Assembly: GCF_042242105.1 (NCBI RefSeq)
Contig: NC_092013.1
Coordinates: forward strand, 5,839,730 to 5,903,729
DNA from: Pempheris klunzingeri
Lineage: Eukaryota > Chordata > Actinopteri > Acropomatiformes > Pempheridae
Length of the DNA stretch: 64,000 nucleotides
Direction: 5' to 3'
Shown: positions 22,049 through 35,300 of the stretch, one piece after another
Numbering within the stretch: the first letter of the stretch is position 1
Layout of the letters: every line of letters begins with the position of its first letter
The notes under the pieces: model-generated
The model's input: only the letters and a program-made list of their open reading frames with translations
Told to the model about the DNA's origin: nothing
The model's database searches: none
Program-made: the position numbers and the translations under genes

Positions 22049-25000
22049 TGAATATCATAGTATGTTCTCAGTCAGACTCTGAAATTGGTCTCGGCGCTGT
22101 CCTTTGCCACAGTGACTGTTAAGCAGTTTGCTCTTTCTAATATCGGAGACTTTTAGCACACCGCCATACTGTTGCACACCATTATTTTCCCTTTTCTGCT
22201 CAGAGAGCGACGTCAAACAGGCTACCAAATGTCTGGCAAACACTCGTGTGTTGTTCTGCCAGTGTGTTGCGAGTGTCCGAGTGTCCCAACATTTCTGAAG
22301 AATACCAGACTGCACAGATGGCGAGGAGAGGCTGTAGGGCAGGGCAGCCAGCCAGGCAGCTAACCATGCCGTTGTTTTGGTTTCGTGGAAATCCAAAAAT
22401 AGCAAATAGCTTGTTTTCCCTTTTAGGTGGAAGTCTCAGCTGTTATGGTATATACTGAAACCCTCTGATTAGGAGATTGTTAGTGTCATAAACAAAAGGA
22501 ATGGCTGAGTGAATCATTTCTAACGCTGTAAGAGAAGAGTGGCCTTTTTATTATATATTATTATTATTATTATTATTATTATTCACTGTAAGGTCACAGT
22601 CAGTATGTTGTTTTAGAAATGTTTTCAGCCTTTAATTTCAATCTGAGTCATTTGATTTCGATTATCTGTTATCCATATTATAAGCCCTCACTAGGTATTT
22701 GTTTGTGTTACATAACACAGCTTAGCAGCACACACTTCAGTACATAAGTTGGTCAAAAAATAGCCAGCGTCACGGCTTTCCTGTAACTGTTACAGAAATG
22801 TTTTTTGTAGTGTTTCGTATAGTGTTTCTTCATCCTCTTGAACAAAATACACAACACAGTAATACTGTGAAATGCCACTGAAATAGAGGCAAAGACTTTT
22901 AGTTTAAACTAAAGTTAAAGACTGCTGTGTCTGCTTTGCTCGCTGAAACACATTGTCAGTGTTTATCTTGGTTGTGAAATTTTTTTTTTTGGAGCTAGCA
23001 CAAGGAGAAACACGTGGACTATAAAGTTTGTTCTCCAGTTTTTGTCCTTTTAATCCTCTAGTTTGTCTTATTTTGTTGTGTTAATTTCTGTGTTTTTTCC
23101 TTCTATGTCCTGTCATTCCCGTGTTTAGACCTCATGGGAGACTGTAGGGAAGAAGAAGCCCCTGGTGAAGGAGGGCCCATCAGAAAGTAAGGAGAACAAG
23201 GAGAACAGGGAGAAGAAAGGAGAGAGGGAGGCTAGCAAGGGCCGTGCGGCTGCCAACCGCAAGGGCAAAGGGCCAAGTCGCAGCCGACAGGGTATGAAGT
23301 CCAAACCTTAATCTAAATCCACTTTAGAGTCCGTTCTGTCTCCTCAGTAGCTTTTCAGGATCACGTTTTATTCCATCACACTGTTACTGATATGGTTTCT
23401 TCTCATGTTTGCACGCACACAGCACGTCCAGAGGAGAACGGCGTGGAGGTGACACCGGTGGACAGAGGTTCAGATCGAGGTCGGAGGGCCCGAGGTGGCC
23501 GAGGTGAGCAGACGCACATTAAAGCGCTGTCGGTGCGGCCAACGCTTTCAGTTCATGTTGCTGACTTTTGTGGGAATGTTGTGCAGGATCTGGAGGTCGA
23601 GGCAGAGGCAGAGCACCAGCAGGGAGCCGGTTCTCAGCCCAGGGCATGGGGTACGGTGGCAACACACACACACGTGTACACACACTCACACACACACGTG
23701 TACACACACTCACAGGGGTTTTCACATACTTCTAGGTGTGAATTAATCAGTGCCAGGAAATTAATTGTTTCATTTTGCACTCTGAATAAATGCAAGTGAA
23801 CTTAAGGTGAACGTGTCTTTAAACTGACTTTGTAGTGAGTTTCCATAATCTTTGGTCACCAGTCCCAGTCAGATGTAGTATGTAAATAAAATAATGACCA
23901 TATCCCACCTAAGCCTCTACACAGCACCAGAAAGAAAAAGGTCATCCCTCTTCTAATGGGAGCTTTGCGTGATGAATGCTATAAACATTAAACAGTAGTA
24001 CTCCCGACACTGTTTATTATAATAATGATTCCACCCAACCACTGTCTATACATATGGGTTGAATATACGCCACAGGTACGCTGCTGCCTGGGCTAGAGGC
24101 CCTTCACTCCTTTGGTCTATGCTCTGCATAGATCCATCACAGAAGCATAAATCTGGCTTTACCTTATTTCTGTTTAAGTAAATATACCTCTCCTCGACTC
24201 GTCGCCAGGACCTTCAATCCTGCGGACTATACCTCAGAGGCTGGGACAGGGACCACACAAAGTGAGGTGTGGGACTCAGTGGCCAACAACAGCACAGATG
24301 GGACAGGTGAGCTCTTCAGACCACACTTGTTAGTCTTGACTGGCACTGACTGGATTGAGCAGACGATATTGTACAGTTCTGCTCTATTGAAATGCACTTA
24401 AGCTAAAGGCACCCTGCATCTTTTTTACCCACTCATCCCACCTGTATTTGAACTTTGTGGCTCATCACTGGCTGTCCCGTAGTTGCCTGGAGGAGTACCT
24501 TCGAAGACTGGGCACCTGAGGACTGGAGTGAAGATGTTAGTGTGAGTTGACACCAGCAGGCAGCACATCACAGAAGAAATCTCTTAATCACAATAAAATG
24601 TTTTGGTGTATATTTAAAACACTTGTGTCTCTTGTGTTTTTATGTATTCCTGCAGCTCTCAGAGGCTAAAGTGTTCACCTCCTCATGTGCACCTGCTGCT
24701 GAGAATCACATTACACCTGGGCAAAGGTAAGTAACAAGCTCAATGACAGTATAATACAACATATTACCAGCTTTTTATTACACTGTAACATAATTTCACA
24801 ACAATTACCAACTATTTTTTTACAACAAATAAATAAATACAAATCAATTAGCAACTTTTGACTTGGTGTCCTGCAAGCATTTTCTGACTGCCTGTTTTCT
24901 ATGTTAGTCTGGACCTCGCCTCCCTGCTGCAGAAGCCTGTGGGTGGAGGAAGAGAACCTCCTTCATCCTCTTCCTCTCTGGTCTTCACCAACTCCCACCA

Positions 25001-28000
25001 CCACCAGCCACCGCAGCAGCAACAGCAGCCGCCGCCCCCCAGCCGCAACGCCACCAGTAGCACTAGCTACGCTCATGCTGCTCTGGTAAAAAACAGTCGC
25101 TTTTGATGCTTTTTTTTTCATACACATCGCTTCATGTATCACGTGTAAATAAACACAGACACAAAGACAGATGATGACCCTCTCTCCTCCTGTCTGTGCC
25201 AGTCGTCAGTGCTGGGAGCTGGTTTTGGGGACTTAGGCCAGGCCAAAAGGACTCAGCCCAGCGCTGGAGCTCAGATACTGGAACAGCTGAAGGGTCCTGG
25301 CTTGGGTCCGCTACCCTCATCCCAGGCCGCACCCCCTGCCAGCACCCAAGGAAGCAGCACCTCCATCGGCAGACTGCCAGGCCTGGGAGCACCTGTTCCT
25401 CCACCCCCCTCATCTAGCTGGGACATGAAGGCTTCGGAGTCCAACACCACCTCGCTGTCCTCACAGTTCAGCCGTAAGTATTCAAGTGGGATGATCATAC
25501 TGCAGCCATGCACAAAAGTACATCTGTTTTTGTCACATGTATTATTGTGGAAGCACATTTACCTGCTTTCAATCCTCATCCTATGTTTTGTCCGTGTCTG
25601 CAGGTGAGTTTGGCCTGCAGCCAGAGCCTTCTCTTGTGCTGAGCCAGCTGGTTCAGAGGCACACCGGCCCCTCCTTGCCTCTGGCACGTCAGCCCAGTCC
25701 TCCGTCGCAACAACAAGCGCCCCCTTCAGCCTCGCCTGCCCCCCAGCACACCAGCACGTCAGCACAGGCAGGCCCGGTGATGGCTGGTGGTGCTAAACCT
25801 CCTGCCCCCAGCGCAGGGCTGGACCCTCAGGGCAGCAGTACACCTCAGCAGCAACGGGCACAGCTCAAAGGCCAGAAACGAAGGATACCTCCGACATCCA
25901 AGGTAGGGACTGGACGTAGATGGACAAGCTAGCACTCTCCTGTGTGGGTGTGAGATTCTGCATCTTGCTTGCATATTTTAATCTTTTGTAAATGACAGAT
26001 AATAAGCAGTCAAATGAACTTTACATTGCCCTTCCTGCCTTCCCGCCAGATCCCCTCCACAGCGGTAGAGATGCCAGGCTCGGCTGACGTCCCTGGGCTC
26101 AACCTTCAGTTTGGAGCTCTAGACTTTGGCTCGGAGTCTGCGTTGCCGGATTTTGGAGTTGTGGACAATTGTGTGAGTGCGGCGTCCAGGGAGTCCACAC
26201 CGGCCCCTGCTCCAGCGCCATCTGCATCGGGGCCAGGGACACAGAGCCAAACCAGCCTGTACTCCAAACCGCTCAGGTACTGTCACTACTGATTAGTTTA
26301 GTTGTTTAGTATTTTGAAGAGTTTAATTCTAAAACATGACAGAAATGGAGCCTCAGTGCAGCTGCTTGGGAATAAAGATCTATGAAGGATTCATAATGTT
26401 CAGTACACCAAATCCTGCTTGTTTTTTTGTTGTTTTTACAGCATCCCAATATTTTCTACTATTAAAAAAAAAAAATGTTTGTCTTTGCATCATGTGAGGA
26501 CTTGGGCTAATTTAATCTAACAACTTGTTCTTCTCTTCCTGCTGTTGCCTTGCAGTGAGTCGTTGGGCAGCCCTCTCTCCGTTGCCCTTCCTCTTCCCCT
26601 CTCCTCATCAGAGCCAGTATATCACTCCTCCTCGGTGGCGTTGCCCAGCCTCACTCCCTCCTCATTAGGGACTGCCAGCTCCACCAACCCTCCCTCCTCT
26701 TCCTCGGCAGTCTCCACCGCCGCCTCCTCTGTACCCTCCTCCTCTCACTTCTCCACAGTGGGGGGAAGTTACGATGGGACCATGCCCCCTCACACCCGAC
26801 TGGCGTTTTCCCAGGGGAAAGAGGCCACGGGGCCAGTCATGGTGAGTATACACAGCACACAGAAATACTGATCCTGGCCTGTTTTAGGGCTTTTAACCTT
26901 CTTGTAGTTGACTGAGATGAGAAATCATTCATATTCAAATATTCCTCGGGGGAAGAAATATTGTTGTAGTAGTAGTACAGCCTGCCTCAAAGTAGACAAG
27001 TGCGTCGCATTTCTGTGTCTTGTATAAACATGAGTGACGCTGAGAAATTGCAGGTCAACAAACCCCACAAGGTTCAGCCCCATGCTGGGAAACTTTCTGA
27101 CTGTTTGAACTTTTTCAAATGAGATTAATGTAACTGTTTTTCCAGCTCTCCAAGACAGCTGTATTTACCCATAATCAAACACGATGGGAACAGTATGAAT
27201 TCTGCTTAGCTTTTTTTTTTAATGAGGTGGATGTCGTCAACCTACAAGGCTTGTGTATGTTCAGCACATAGATCTTGATATTTTATCAGCGTACGCAAAC
27301 ACTGAGCTGCGTTTTGTCTTACCACCAGAACGGTCTGAATGGTGTAAGGACCTCTGCTGCTCTAGACAGTAAGTTACCTACCACAGATTTCTATTTGCAT
27401 AATTTCTATTGTAAATGCCGACCAACAACTACCTAACTTAGGTTATGCTATTTTGCGACTCGTACAAATAGACCTTTTATTAAAAATTCCTGCTCCACTC
27501 AGATTCATCAGCGTCCTCCACACCGAAGCCGGAGTCGCCATCTCTGAACATCAGCACCAACGGCGGCTCGGCGCCCTCCTCCCACCTGCCCTCCAGCCTG
27601 CCTGCACACAGCTCCACCACGCTCTCCAACCTGGCACAGGACCTGCCCTCAGCCAGCCAGATCACCTCACTGAACAGGTGACACACAGGCACATGGCAGA
27701 GCGAGGAACAGCTTTGGCCTGCCAAAGAAGGAACCTCGATATTCATTGCAAATTTAGATTTACTACCTTTTTGGTCATGTTTGGCCACCATGAATTCTCA
27801 AGAGAGTGCAGACTAATGGGCCTGCTGCTGCTTTATTTTCTAAAGCAAATTAATTTCTAAATACATAGTGAGCAGTATTGTACGTATTAACGCACAGTGT
27901 ATTTGTATTATGAAGTTGTCATTGCCACAACAGTACACTGATTATCTCTCTTTACTCTCTACCTTCAATCCACAGCCATGTCAGCAGTCATTCCTCAGTT

Positions 28001-30690
28001 TCAGCTCTGGGCTCCAGCTCTCACACTGTAAGTACCTGCCTCGTCTTCCACAAGCACGATGGCTAAAACCTTTCATATGATGTCTTCTCCTCTGTAATGA
28101 TATACAACCAAACCAAACATCTCCTGATGCATCTCTTGAGAGCCACACAAAGCTGCATGGTTTCAGCATTATTTGAATTCCAGTAAATGCTACCACCTTA
28201 ATACAAGACACTGAATGACAACAGGCAAAGATTCACTGACTGTTCAGGATCTTTAGTCGGGGTCATATACTTTATTTAAATGGCTGCCAATGGCCAGCTC
28301 TGCTTCTGAAAATGTCTGAAATTTTGAAAAATTGCCTTTTTTTTCCTCTTCCTCTCTGCTCTCAGTATACCAGTGTAGACAGCAGCAATGTAAGCTCTCT
28401 GGCTCCCTCCTCTGGGTCCTACACGTCATCGCAGCCCTCGGCCTCAGCACTCCACTCGACCCACAACAGCAGCAACAGTAGCAGCAGCATCAGCCACCTG
28501 GCCAACATGCCCCACATGGGCAACAACATGAGCAACACAGTCGGTGGTATCGCTGGACTTCACTCTGCTGCCACTAGTGCAGCGCTGGGACTTGGCTCCA
28601 ATGGAGCCACTGCCACGTCCAACCTCTCTGCACCAAGGACCACACCCCTGCTCTCCTCCACTGGTACACACACACACCTCACACATGTTAATGTATCAGT
28701 TGTTTTCAGCTCATTGTTGACATCCCATGATGACACCAGTGCTAACAGTTGTTGGTGTGGCTGTTTCCTCACAGGAAAGTGAAGTATATGAATGTGATGA
28801 TGGTTGTGTGATTGCATTGACAGGTAAAGCTCCTCCAAACCTGTCCCAGGGAGTGCCTCCTCTGCTGCCCAACCAGTATATCATGGGCCCAGGGGGACTG
28901 CTGCCAGCATACCCAGTAAGTAGCCCTTCAGTATCTACAATCATAGTAGTGTACTTTGCTGTAATTTAAAATGTGATATTTATCAACAAGCATCTATTCA
29001 TTGACTTGCCTTGAACTCTTGAAGCCCCTCAGAGGTCTGATGATGTAGTTTTTGTTCTCTTAAACAGTATATATGTTTTTATTTTGACATGTACCCGTCC
29101 TTTGTCTCTCACAGCAGATCTATGGCTATGAGGACCTCCATATGCTCCAGTCCAGACTGCCAATGGTGAGCCTCATCACCACTCTTCTTCTGGCCCTCAT
29201 GCATGCTTTTTAGCTTGTTTATTGTTGTTTGGCTCCTCTCCTGATCTTCTTTTGTCCCTTTAGCCCTCTTTGCAGGATTACTATGGAATCACATTCCCCG
29301 GCCCCACAGCAACTCTCTCTGGCAGAGACGGGAGCCTAGCCAACAACCCCTACTCAGGTAAAGCACCTTCAGCCTCTGCCGTCTTTGTCTACCATCCTAA
29401 AATCCAGTTCCTTCTCACCTGACCTCTCCCCTGTTTGTTAGGTGAAGTCACAAAGTTTGGCAGGAATGACTCCACCTCCCCGGCACCCCCAACAAGCCTG
29501 GCGGCCCCGCAGCCTCCCCAGGGCCAGAGCCAAGGACAGAGCCAGGCCCAGCCTCAGCCCCCTCAGGCCCAGCCTCAGCCCCAGGGCCAGCCGCAACACC
29601 ACAGCAGTCAACAGGCTTTTCTGCCTCCAGGCTACAGCTACACAGGCCTGCCTTACTACCCCGGGGTGCCCGGCGCCGTACCCAGTGCTGCTGCCTTCCA
29701 GTATGGCCCCACCATGTTTGTTCCTCCCGGGGGCCCGGGACCAGCCTCGGCCAAGCAGCACAGTATGGGCCTCGGTCTGGGGAACCCCTCGGCGAGCCCC
29801 TTCCAGCAGCAGACGCAGCAGCAGCCCAGTGGTTACGGCCAGCACACCTTCAGCTCAGGTGAGTGAACACACCACTTAATTATTCCTACTGTTTATTGTG
29901 TGTATTGTTTGGAGTCTGAGGTTGATGCTTTCCTGTCCAGGGTATGAGGAGCTGACAGCGGGGCCAGCAGGAGTGGACTACAGTAAAGGATACAACTCCT
30001 CCTCACAGGCACAAGCCAAATCTGCTGCTACTGGACCCGGGAAAGGTGAGATCAACAACCACTGTTCAAAATGTCTTCATTTTTCAGATCATTTCAAATT
30101 TTAATGCACAAATGTTGTTTCTGTCATTCTGCCAGGCGTCTCAGTGACGTCCAGTAATTCTGGTGTGCCAGACATCAGTGGAAGTGTTTACAATAAGACC
30201 CAGGTGAGCTGCAAACACTTCAACCCACCACCCACCCTGCTGCCTTCTTTATGTTTATGCTCATAAATATTGATGTTTTGAGTTTAATTTGTCCTTTTTT
30301 TTTTACCCTCCTCATCTGCAGTCTTTTGATAAGCAGGGTTTCCATGCGGGGACCCCTCCTCCCTTTAGTTTGCCGTCAGCACTGGGGGGTCCAGGGCCTC
30401 TGAACCCTGGAGCAGCTCCTGGAGGCTATGCACCGGCCCCATTCCTCCACATCCTGCCTCACCAGCAACCACACTCACAGCTGCTGCACCACCATCTAGC
30501 TCAGGATGGACAGGTAACACTGGCAGATCATTTTCCCAGCGCAGGTGCACAGGGGAGAGTTTCTCAGATGTTGACGCGTACGTCTCTCCACGTTCAGGGT
30601 CCCAGCCAGCGTGGCCAGTCCAGCAGCCTGCAGCAAAAGAGCCAAGTCAACAAGTCGAGCTACGGCAGCTCCCCCTACTGGGCAAACTGA
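18091..30690 (+). CDS. ubap2: Ubiquitin-associated protein 2
   Basis: UBAP2 is a cytoplasmic UBA protein of the UBAP2/UBAP2L/Lingerer family linked to stress granules and RNA polymerase II degradation. Coding exons: 18091-18186, 18758-18835, 19079-19189, 23129-23291, 23423-23503, 23587-23650, 24209-24306, 24483-24541, 24656-24726, 24908-25085, 25203-25473, 25604-25902, 26050-26276, 26556-26841, 27329-27368, 27503-27677, 27976-28027, 28366-28663, 28824-28915, 29118-29165, 29276-29357, 29442-29858, 29941-30045, 30136-30203, 30322-30513, 30598-30690; about 1,247 aa, human 1,119. Start MMSSLGSDKARG matches human. UBA domain lies in exons 2-4 (LMEVTGKNQDECMVALHDCN), then an RGG-like RGRRARGG/GRGRGR segment, the DUF3697 block KRRIPPTSK-IPSTAVEMPGSADV, long Ser-rich low-complexity tracts, and a conserved tail ending SYGSSPYWAN. 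dcaf12 and ubap1 next door favour UBAP2 over UBAP2L. Confidence 0.95.
19190..23128 (+). other. ubap2: ubap2 intron between coding exons 3 and 4
   Basis: A 3.9 kb intron, the largest in the gene. It is AT-rich, with a (TTA)n microsatellite near its middle. The open frames inside are short and match nothing recognised. Confidence 0.6.
22556..22583. repeat. (TTA)n microsatellite
   Basis: An uninterrupted ATT/TTA trinucleotide run within the large ubap2 intron. Confidence 0.9.
23661..23715. repeat. Tandem CA-rich repeat with CACGTGTACAC core, two units
   Basis: A unit of about 24 bases, built of CA dinucleotides around ACGTGTACACACACTCAC, occurs twice in tandem directly after the ubap2 donor at 23651. 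The alternating purine-pyrimidine pattern is of the Z-DNA-prone type. Confidence 0.75.
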
Positions 30691-31800
30691 GACGGCTACA
30701 TCTCCGATGTGTGTGGGTGTCCAAGGACGGACACCAACACACAGCGCCACACCTGCGTATCTGACTGACGTGATCATAGAGGGACAAACCATTTTACACA
30801 AGCTAAAACACACACTACCACCCCTCCCCTTTGCTCTGTATATCCCCTTTTCAAATTTATGGCTGTTGTATGTAAAATATATTTATGTATGTATTTATAC
30901 AGTATATATGTATTGGTAGGACATAAAATGTGGTTTTCTGCATTTTGTTTTTATTTTGAAGGACATTTTATTTCAAAAAAATGTGGAAAGACGAGAATGC
31001 TAAATCATGGAGATGAAGTTGGTGAATATACTTGAACACAAGCATCTTGTGATGTGGATTTTTTTGTATGCATACATGAATTGAGAATGATGTACATAGA
31101 TTCTACACATCATTTTCACGGCAAAGGCCTTTTTTTATTTTAGAGGAAATATGTTTTGTAACTTTGGTCTCCCGCATCTGTGAATCCTTATATTGAGGGT
31201 GACTTGAGTTGATAGCTTGACTTTTCTTTTTTTTTTGCCCTGTTTTCCTCCATCTGTCTATCATTCCTCAACTCTTACTAGTTGGCTGGTTTGACCTGCC
31301 AGGCCTTGGATTTGATGTCATTTTAACATTGGTTTAATCCTTGTTGTCCAAATTAAAAGTTATGAACAGTTTGTATTGGTTGTGCATCAATATTTACAGT
31401 TTGAACCATGTTTCTCTGTGTTCAGACCTTTCATTCACTTCCAGTATCATACTAATTAATTATAAATCAAAGTTAGGATGCAGGATAGTCAAGGCAATGG
31501 ACATCAGTGGTATAATAACCTTTGGGCTTACAAACAATGCCAACTCTTAAAGCCAGGAAGTTGTGCAGGTTCAAGCTCCATTACATGTGCCAGTAAACTG
31601 GAAAAACAAACAGGACCATCACGCTTCAACAGGTCTGATGTGTACTGAGGTGAGCAGAGCAGTTTTAAAACTGCAAGAGAGTCTACAGGTTCAAGACTTG
31701 GCACTTCTACCAAGAGCAAACTTTATCAGCTCTACATGCACCTAAATAAAAGGAGCCATTCCTTCTTACAAACATCAGTAATTACATGTTTAATATGCAA
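30691..31800 (+). other. ubap2: ubap2 3' UTR and intergenic spacer to nop56
   Basis: AT-rich non-coding DNA after the TGA stop. Possible poly(A) signals are ATTAAA at about 31351 and AATAAA at about 31745. No other gene is seen before the nop56 3' UTR on the opposite strand, so the two genes converge. Confidence 0.5.
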
Positions 31801-32094
31801 ACTTAAGTAAGAAAGTGACCCTCCAGAAAATAGGATCAGTCTTTTTTAGTATGTTAACTGAAAAGTGGCTACTTATGCAACAACTCCACTTCAGAATCCA
31901 GCTACTTGAATATAAGCTGCAGTATAAGTTGTCCCTGAACACCACTTAGGTTTCACCTGTAGTTCAACAATTTGTGAGAAACTGGTACAAAGAGGCCATA
32001 TTTAAAGTACTGCATTAGTTTCATTGCATTATAATCACACCAGACTACCTCAGTGAACCACGAACGTGTAAAACATGACAAAAGACTTTTACTT

Positions 32095-32315
32095 ACCAAA
32101 GTTTAAATGATAAACAATTTATTTACAGAAGTACATGTATGTTTAATTGACTTCAAGGCACAGTTATAAGCATTTCTTTGCAGTCTAACCCGCTTTGAGG
32201 TTGCAAAAAACAAAAAAAGACAACTTAAAGCTGCGGACATGGTCTAGCTTCAGATAGAGGAAAATACAAAGAAACTGTACATAAAGTAAAGATTTAGTCC
32301 TTGACCTGACATTCT
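32095..32315 (-). other. nop56: nop56 3' UTR
   Basis: Non-coding sequence after the nop56 stop on the minus strand. The plus-strand TTTATT at about 32117 reads AATAAA on the minus strand and gives a likely poly(A) signal. Confidence 0.55.
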
Positions 32316-35300
32316 TTAGTCTGCAGATTCTTTCTTCTTTTTCTTTTTCTTCTCAGTCACAGGAGTTTCTGGGGTCTCTTCTACCTCTGCCGCGACAGTT
32401 TCACTCTTTCGTTTCTTTTTCTTCTTGGCTGGAGTATCCGTCTCTTCCGCTCCGTTGTCTGTGGGGGCAGCTTCCTCTGCCTCCTCGGCTTTTCGTTTCT
32501 TTTTCTTCTTCGCTGGGGTGTCCTCTGCTCCGTTCTCTTCTGCAGGTGCCTCCTCTGCTGCTTGTTTCTTCTTCTTCTTCACCACGGTCACGTCAGCATC
32601 TCCATTCTCCACCTGCACCAGAATAAACAAACATGGTCAGAAAAAAGACAATATATTCTCTATGGGGCTACGATGTTTGACTCACTTCAGTGATCTAGTC
32701 CATAGTTTTGGGACCAGCCAATGGTTCGGAGTCAGGCTGATATAGCATGTCGTACACTGAGACAGGACCATGTGTGTGGGTCCAATCTCAAATCAAAACA
32801 TGCGTGGCCAGATACTAAAAGTAAGGCTCACCTCAGCAGTGCCATTGGCTTCCCCGTTCTCTTCCAGTTCTTGCAACTTCTTTTCACGCTTCTTGCGTTT
32901 CTTTTCTTTCTTCTCCAGTTTCCTCTTGATCTCTGCAGCAACATCAGAGGCCTGAAAAGAGAAAAGCGTGATATAACAATTACAATCAGAGTGACGCCAT
33001 CAGGTCTTTTCTTAAGTATCAATACTGCGTCAGGCTCATTAAATCAGTTTCTACCCTCACCGTGATGTCAGGGAAAACTTTGTCATCATTCACAGCTATA
33101 ACAAACTACAGGTCCGTTCCCTGTACCACCCAGCAGCTTGAACAAAGGTGCATTTTTCTGAGCTCACCTCTTTAACTGCCTCTTTCATGACATCCACATT
33201 CTTCCGCGGCACGTCGCCTGTTTCATAGAAAGACAAGCGCTCCTCCACTTGAGCACGCAGCTTATCACCAAACACACTCGTGGGTACCTCTGCAAAAAAG
33301 TGATAACATCAATCAAAGACCGCACAAGATTACAGTCGGCTTTAGCGTCTCTACAGACATGTGGCTTTGCTCAGGAATTTGATTATCAACATCAACCCGA
33401 GGGATGAATACTGTTGACGAAAAATATGAGCATCACTGCAGTTATGCCCCATGAATTGTCAGCCAACGTGTTAATTACCCCACAAGGTCCTGTCACTCAC
33501 CAGAGAAACAGTCGATGCGGGAGGCGATGGTGCATTTGTTTGCCAGATATCTGGAGATTCGGCCTTTGTTCTTGGCGGCAGCGCGTCCGATGAAGGTCGA
33601 GTGGAAGATGAGCCCGTACTTGGGGGTGTTGCCACGAGTCTTTAGGGCTCTGAGAGAAAATACAGCCGAATTCACACTCAGGATGCACAGTTTAAGAAAA
33701 TGTTATCCAGTAGGCACAAGGGTAAGAATGAAGTCTTTGGTCAACAGCTGCATTTATATCACTGACAAGTTACGTAAATGATGCAGGTGCAAACTCTACA
33801 CACAAAGGACAGACTGAAGTTGTGGTTTTAGCCGACTACAGTATTTTGTACAAGCTGTTCTAGTCTAAACTGCCCCCCTTAGTGCAGGTTGGTGTGTAGA
33901 ATTGGTCTAACAGTGACTGAACAGCCCCCCCTAGAGGTGAAACTACAAATCAGCACCACATTTCTGATTATGTGGCAGCTCGAATGGCAGAAACATGTCA
34001 GGGAGCAGATACAGTAGCTACAGGGCATGTTAAGACATCATTTTGACTACTAATGTGGACTTCAGATTGTATCCATTATATTTAATTGTGGGTTTAGTGT
34101 TTTTTCAAGTTAAAAGCATCTCAGAAGGAAAAACAAAATGAGCTGCATGGTGCTAATCAGCTCCTCAGATTTTCTACCTCAGCGCTGTGAGTGAGTGGCT
34201 GCTCAGACTGTGGGGGTGCTTTAGGGCGAGAGGGATCACTCCAGAGGAGACGTCAGAGTGTCGCCTCCTCCGGTCACCCTGCTCTGCTCCAGCCCAGCCC
34301 TGCCATCACTGTAGCCACTTCTTTCCCCAGCAGGGAGGGGGCGCCCCAGTACCTGAACAGGGCCTTCTCTGCTCCCAGGATCTGAACGGTGGAGGCCGGG
34401 TACTTGGCCAGGTTGGTCAGACTACCAGCATGGGAGATCAGACGCGCGCCCACCTACAGAAAAGAGAAGGGTGTTAGTCTCACAGAAAGAAGTCCACTGG
34501 AGCAACATGAGAATGATTTGATTGGACAGTTTGTGAGGACCATCAGAACCGGATATTTTTGTCAGCACATAGATTCAGTGGATTGACAGATTATGGTATA
34601 ACATCATTGGTCCCGTCTTACGTCTGTGTGAATGAACAAACTGCTTACCACTTCTCCTATTAAGGCTGCCAAATTTGGAGCCACCTGGCTCATCTTGGAA
34701 CGCAGATACTCCTGCAGCTCCAGCCGATAGGCAGCGAGAGACACTACACGATTTGAGAATCGCTCTATGTTGATCAGGTCAATGGGAGAGATGTCCATAC
34801 CTGGAGAAGAACAAGCAGGAGGTCGTGTTGAGCAGGAGGATAAAACTAATACTCACTTTAATTTGAACAGTGGGTGCTGCTTTAAATGCTAACGTTTACA
34901 GTAGTAATCTAAAATGCAATGTGTGGTTGTTTCTCCCGACAGGATCCGCAGAGAGGATTTATGCCTTCACTACAGGTTTATGAGAGAGCTGCTCTGCCCC
35001 CCTGTGTTAGTCACCAAGGACAATTATTGGTCCAGGGTGGTCAATAAAAGGGGCACGGTAAATGAGTTTGCAAATGACTAAGTGTTGTGCACAGATGGTC
35101 ACAGATGTCAGGATGGCTGCTCGAAGTGACAAATGTCTTAACATTAGTATGGCATCGTCTAAAGAAGGAAAAGATTGTCGTTAGCTGACCCATGGAGGAA
35201 CGAGATGCGTCCAGGATGGCCTGAGCTTTGGCGCCGTCCATCACCACCTCCTCCAGGCTCTCCAGATTCTCCTCCGACAACTCCTTCCTGTTCCCGATGA

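Noticed and set aside
23392-23799. Long open frame across ubap2 exons 5-6 and introns
   Set aside because: It reads through splice donors into CA repeats; the exons are in the ubap2 frame instead.
28077-28127. Box C/D-like ATGATGT ... CTGA in a ubap2 intron, tempting as a SNORD121 counterpart
   Set aside because: No closing stem pairs across the boxes, and the guide matches the 28S segment I compared with two mismatches; too weak to annotate.
32425-32745. Plus-strand open frame rich in phenylalanine and serine
   Set aside because: It is the antisense of the lysine/glutamate-rich tail of nop56 and shows no independent support.
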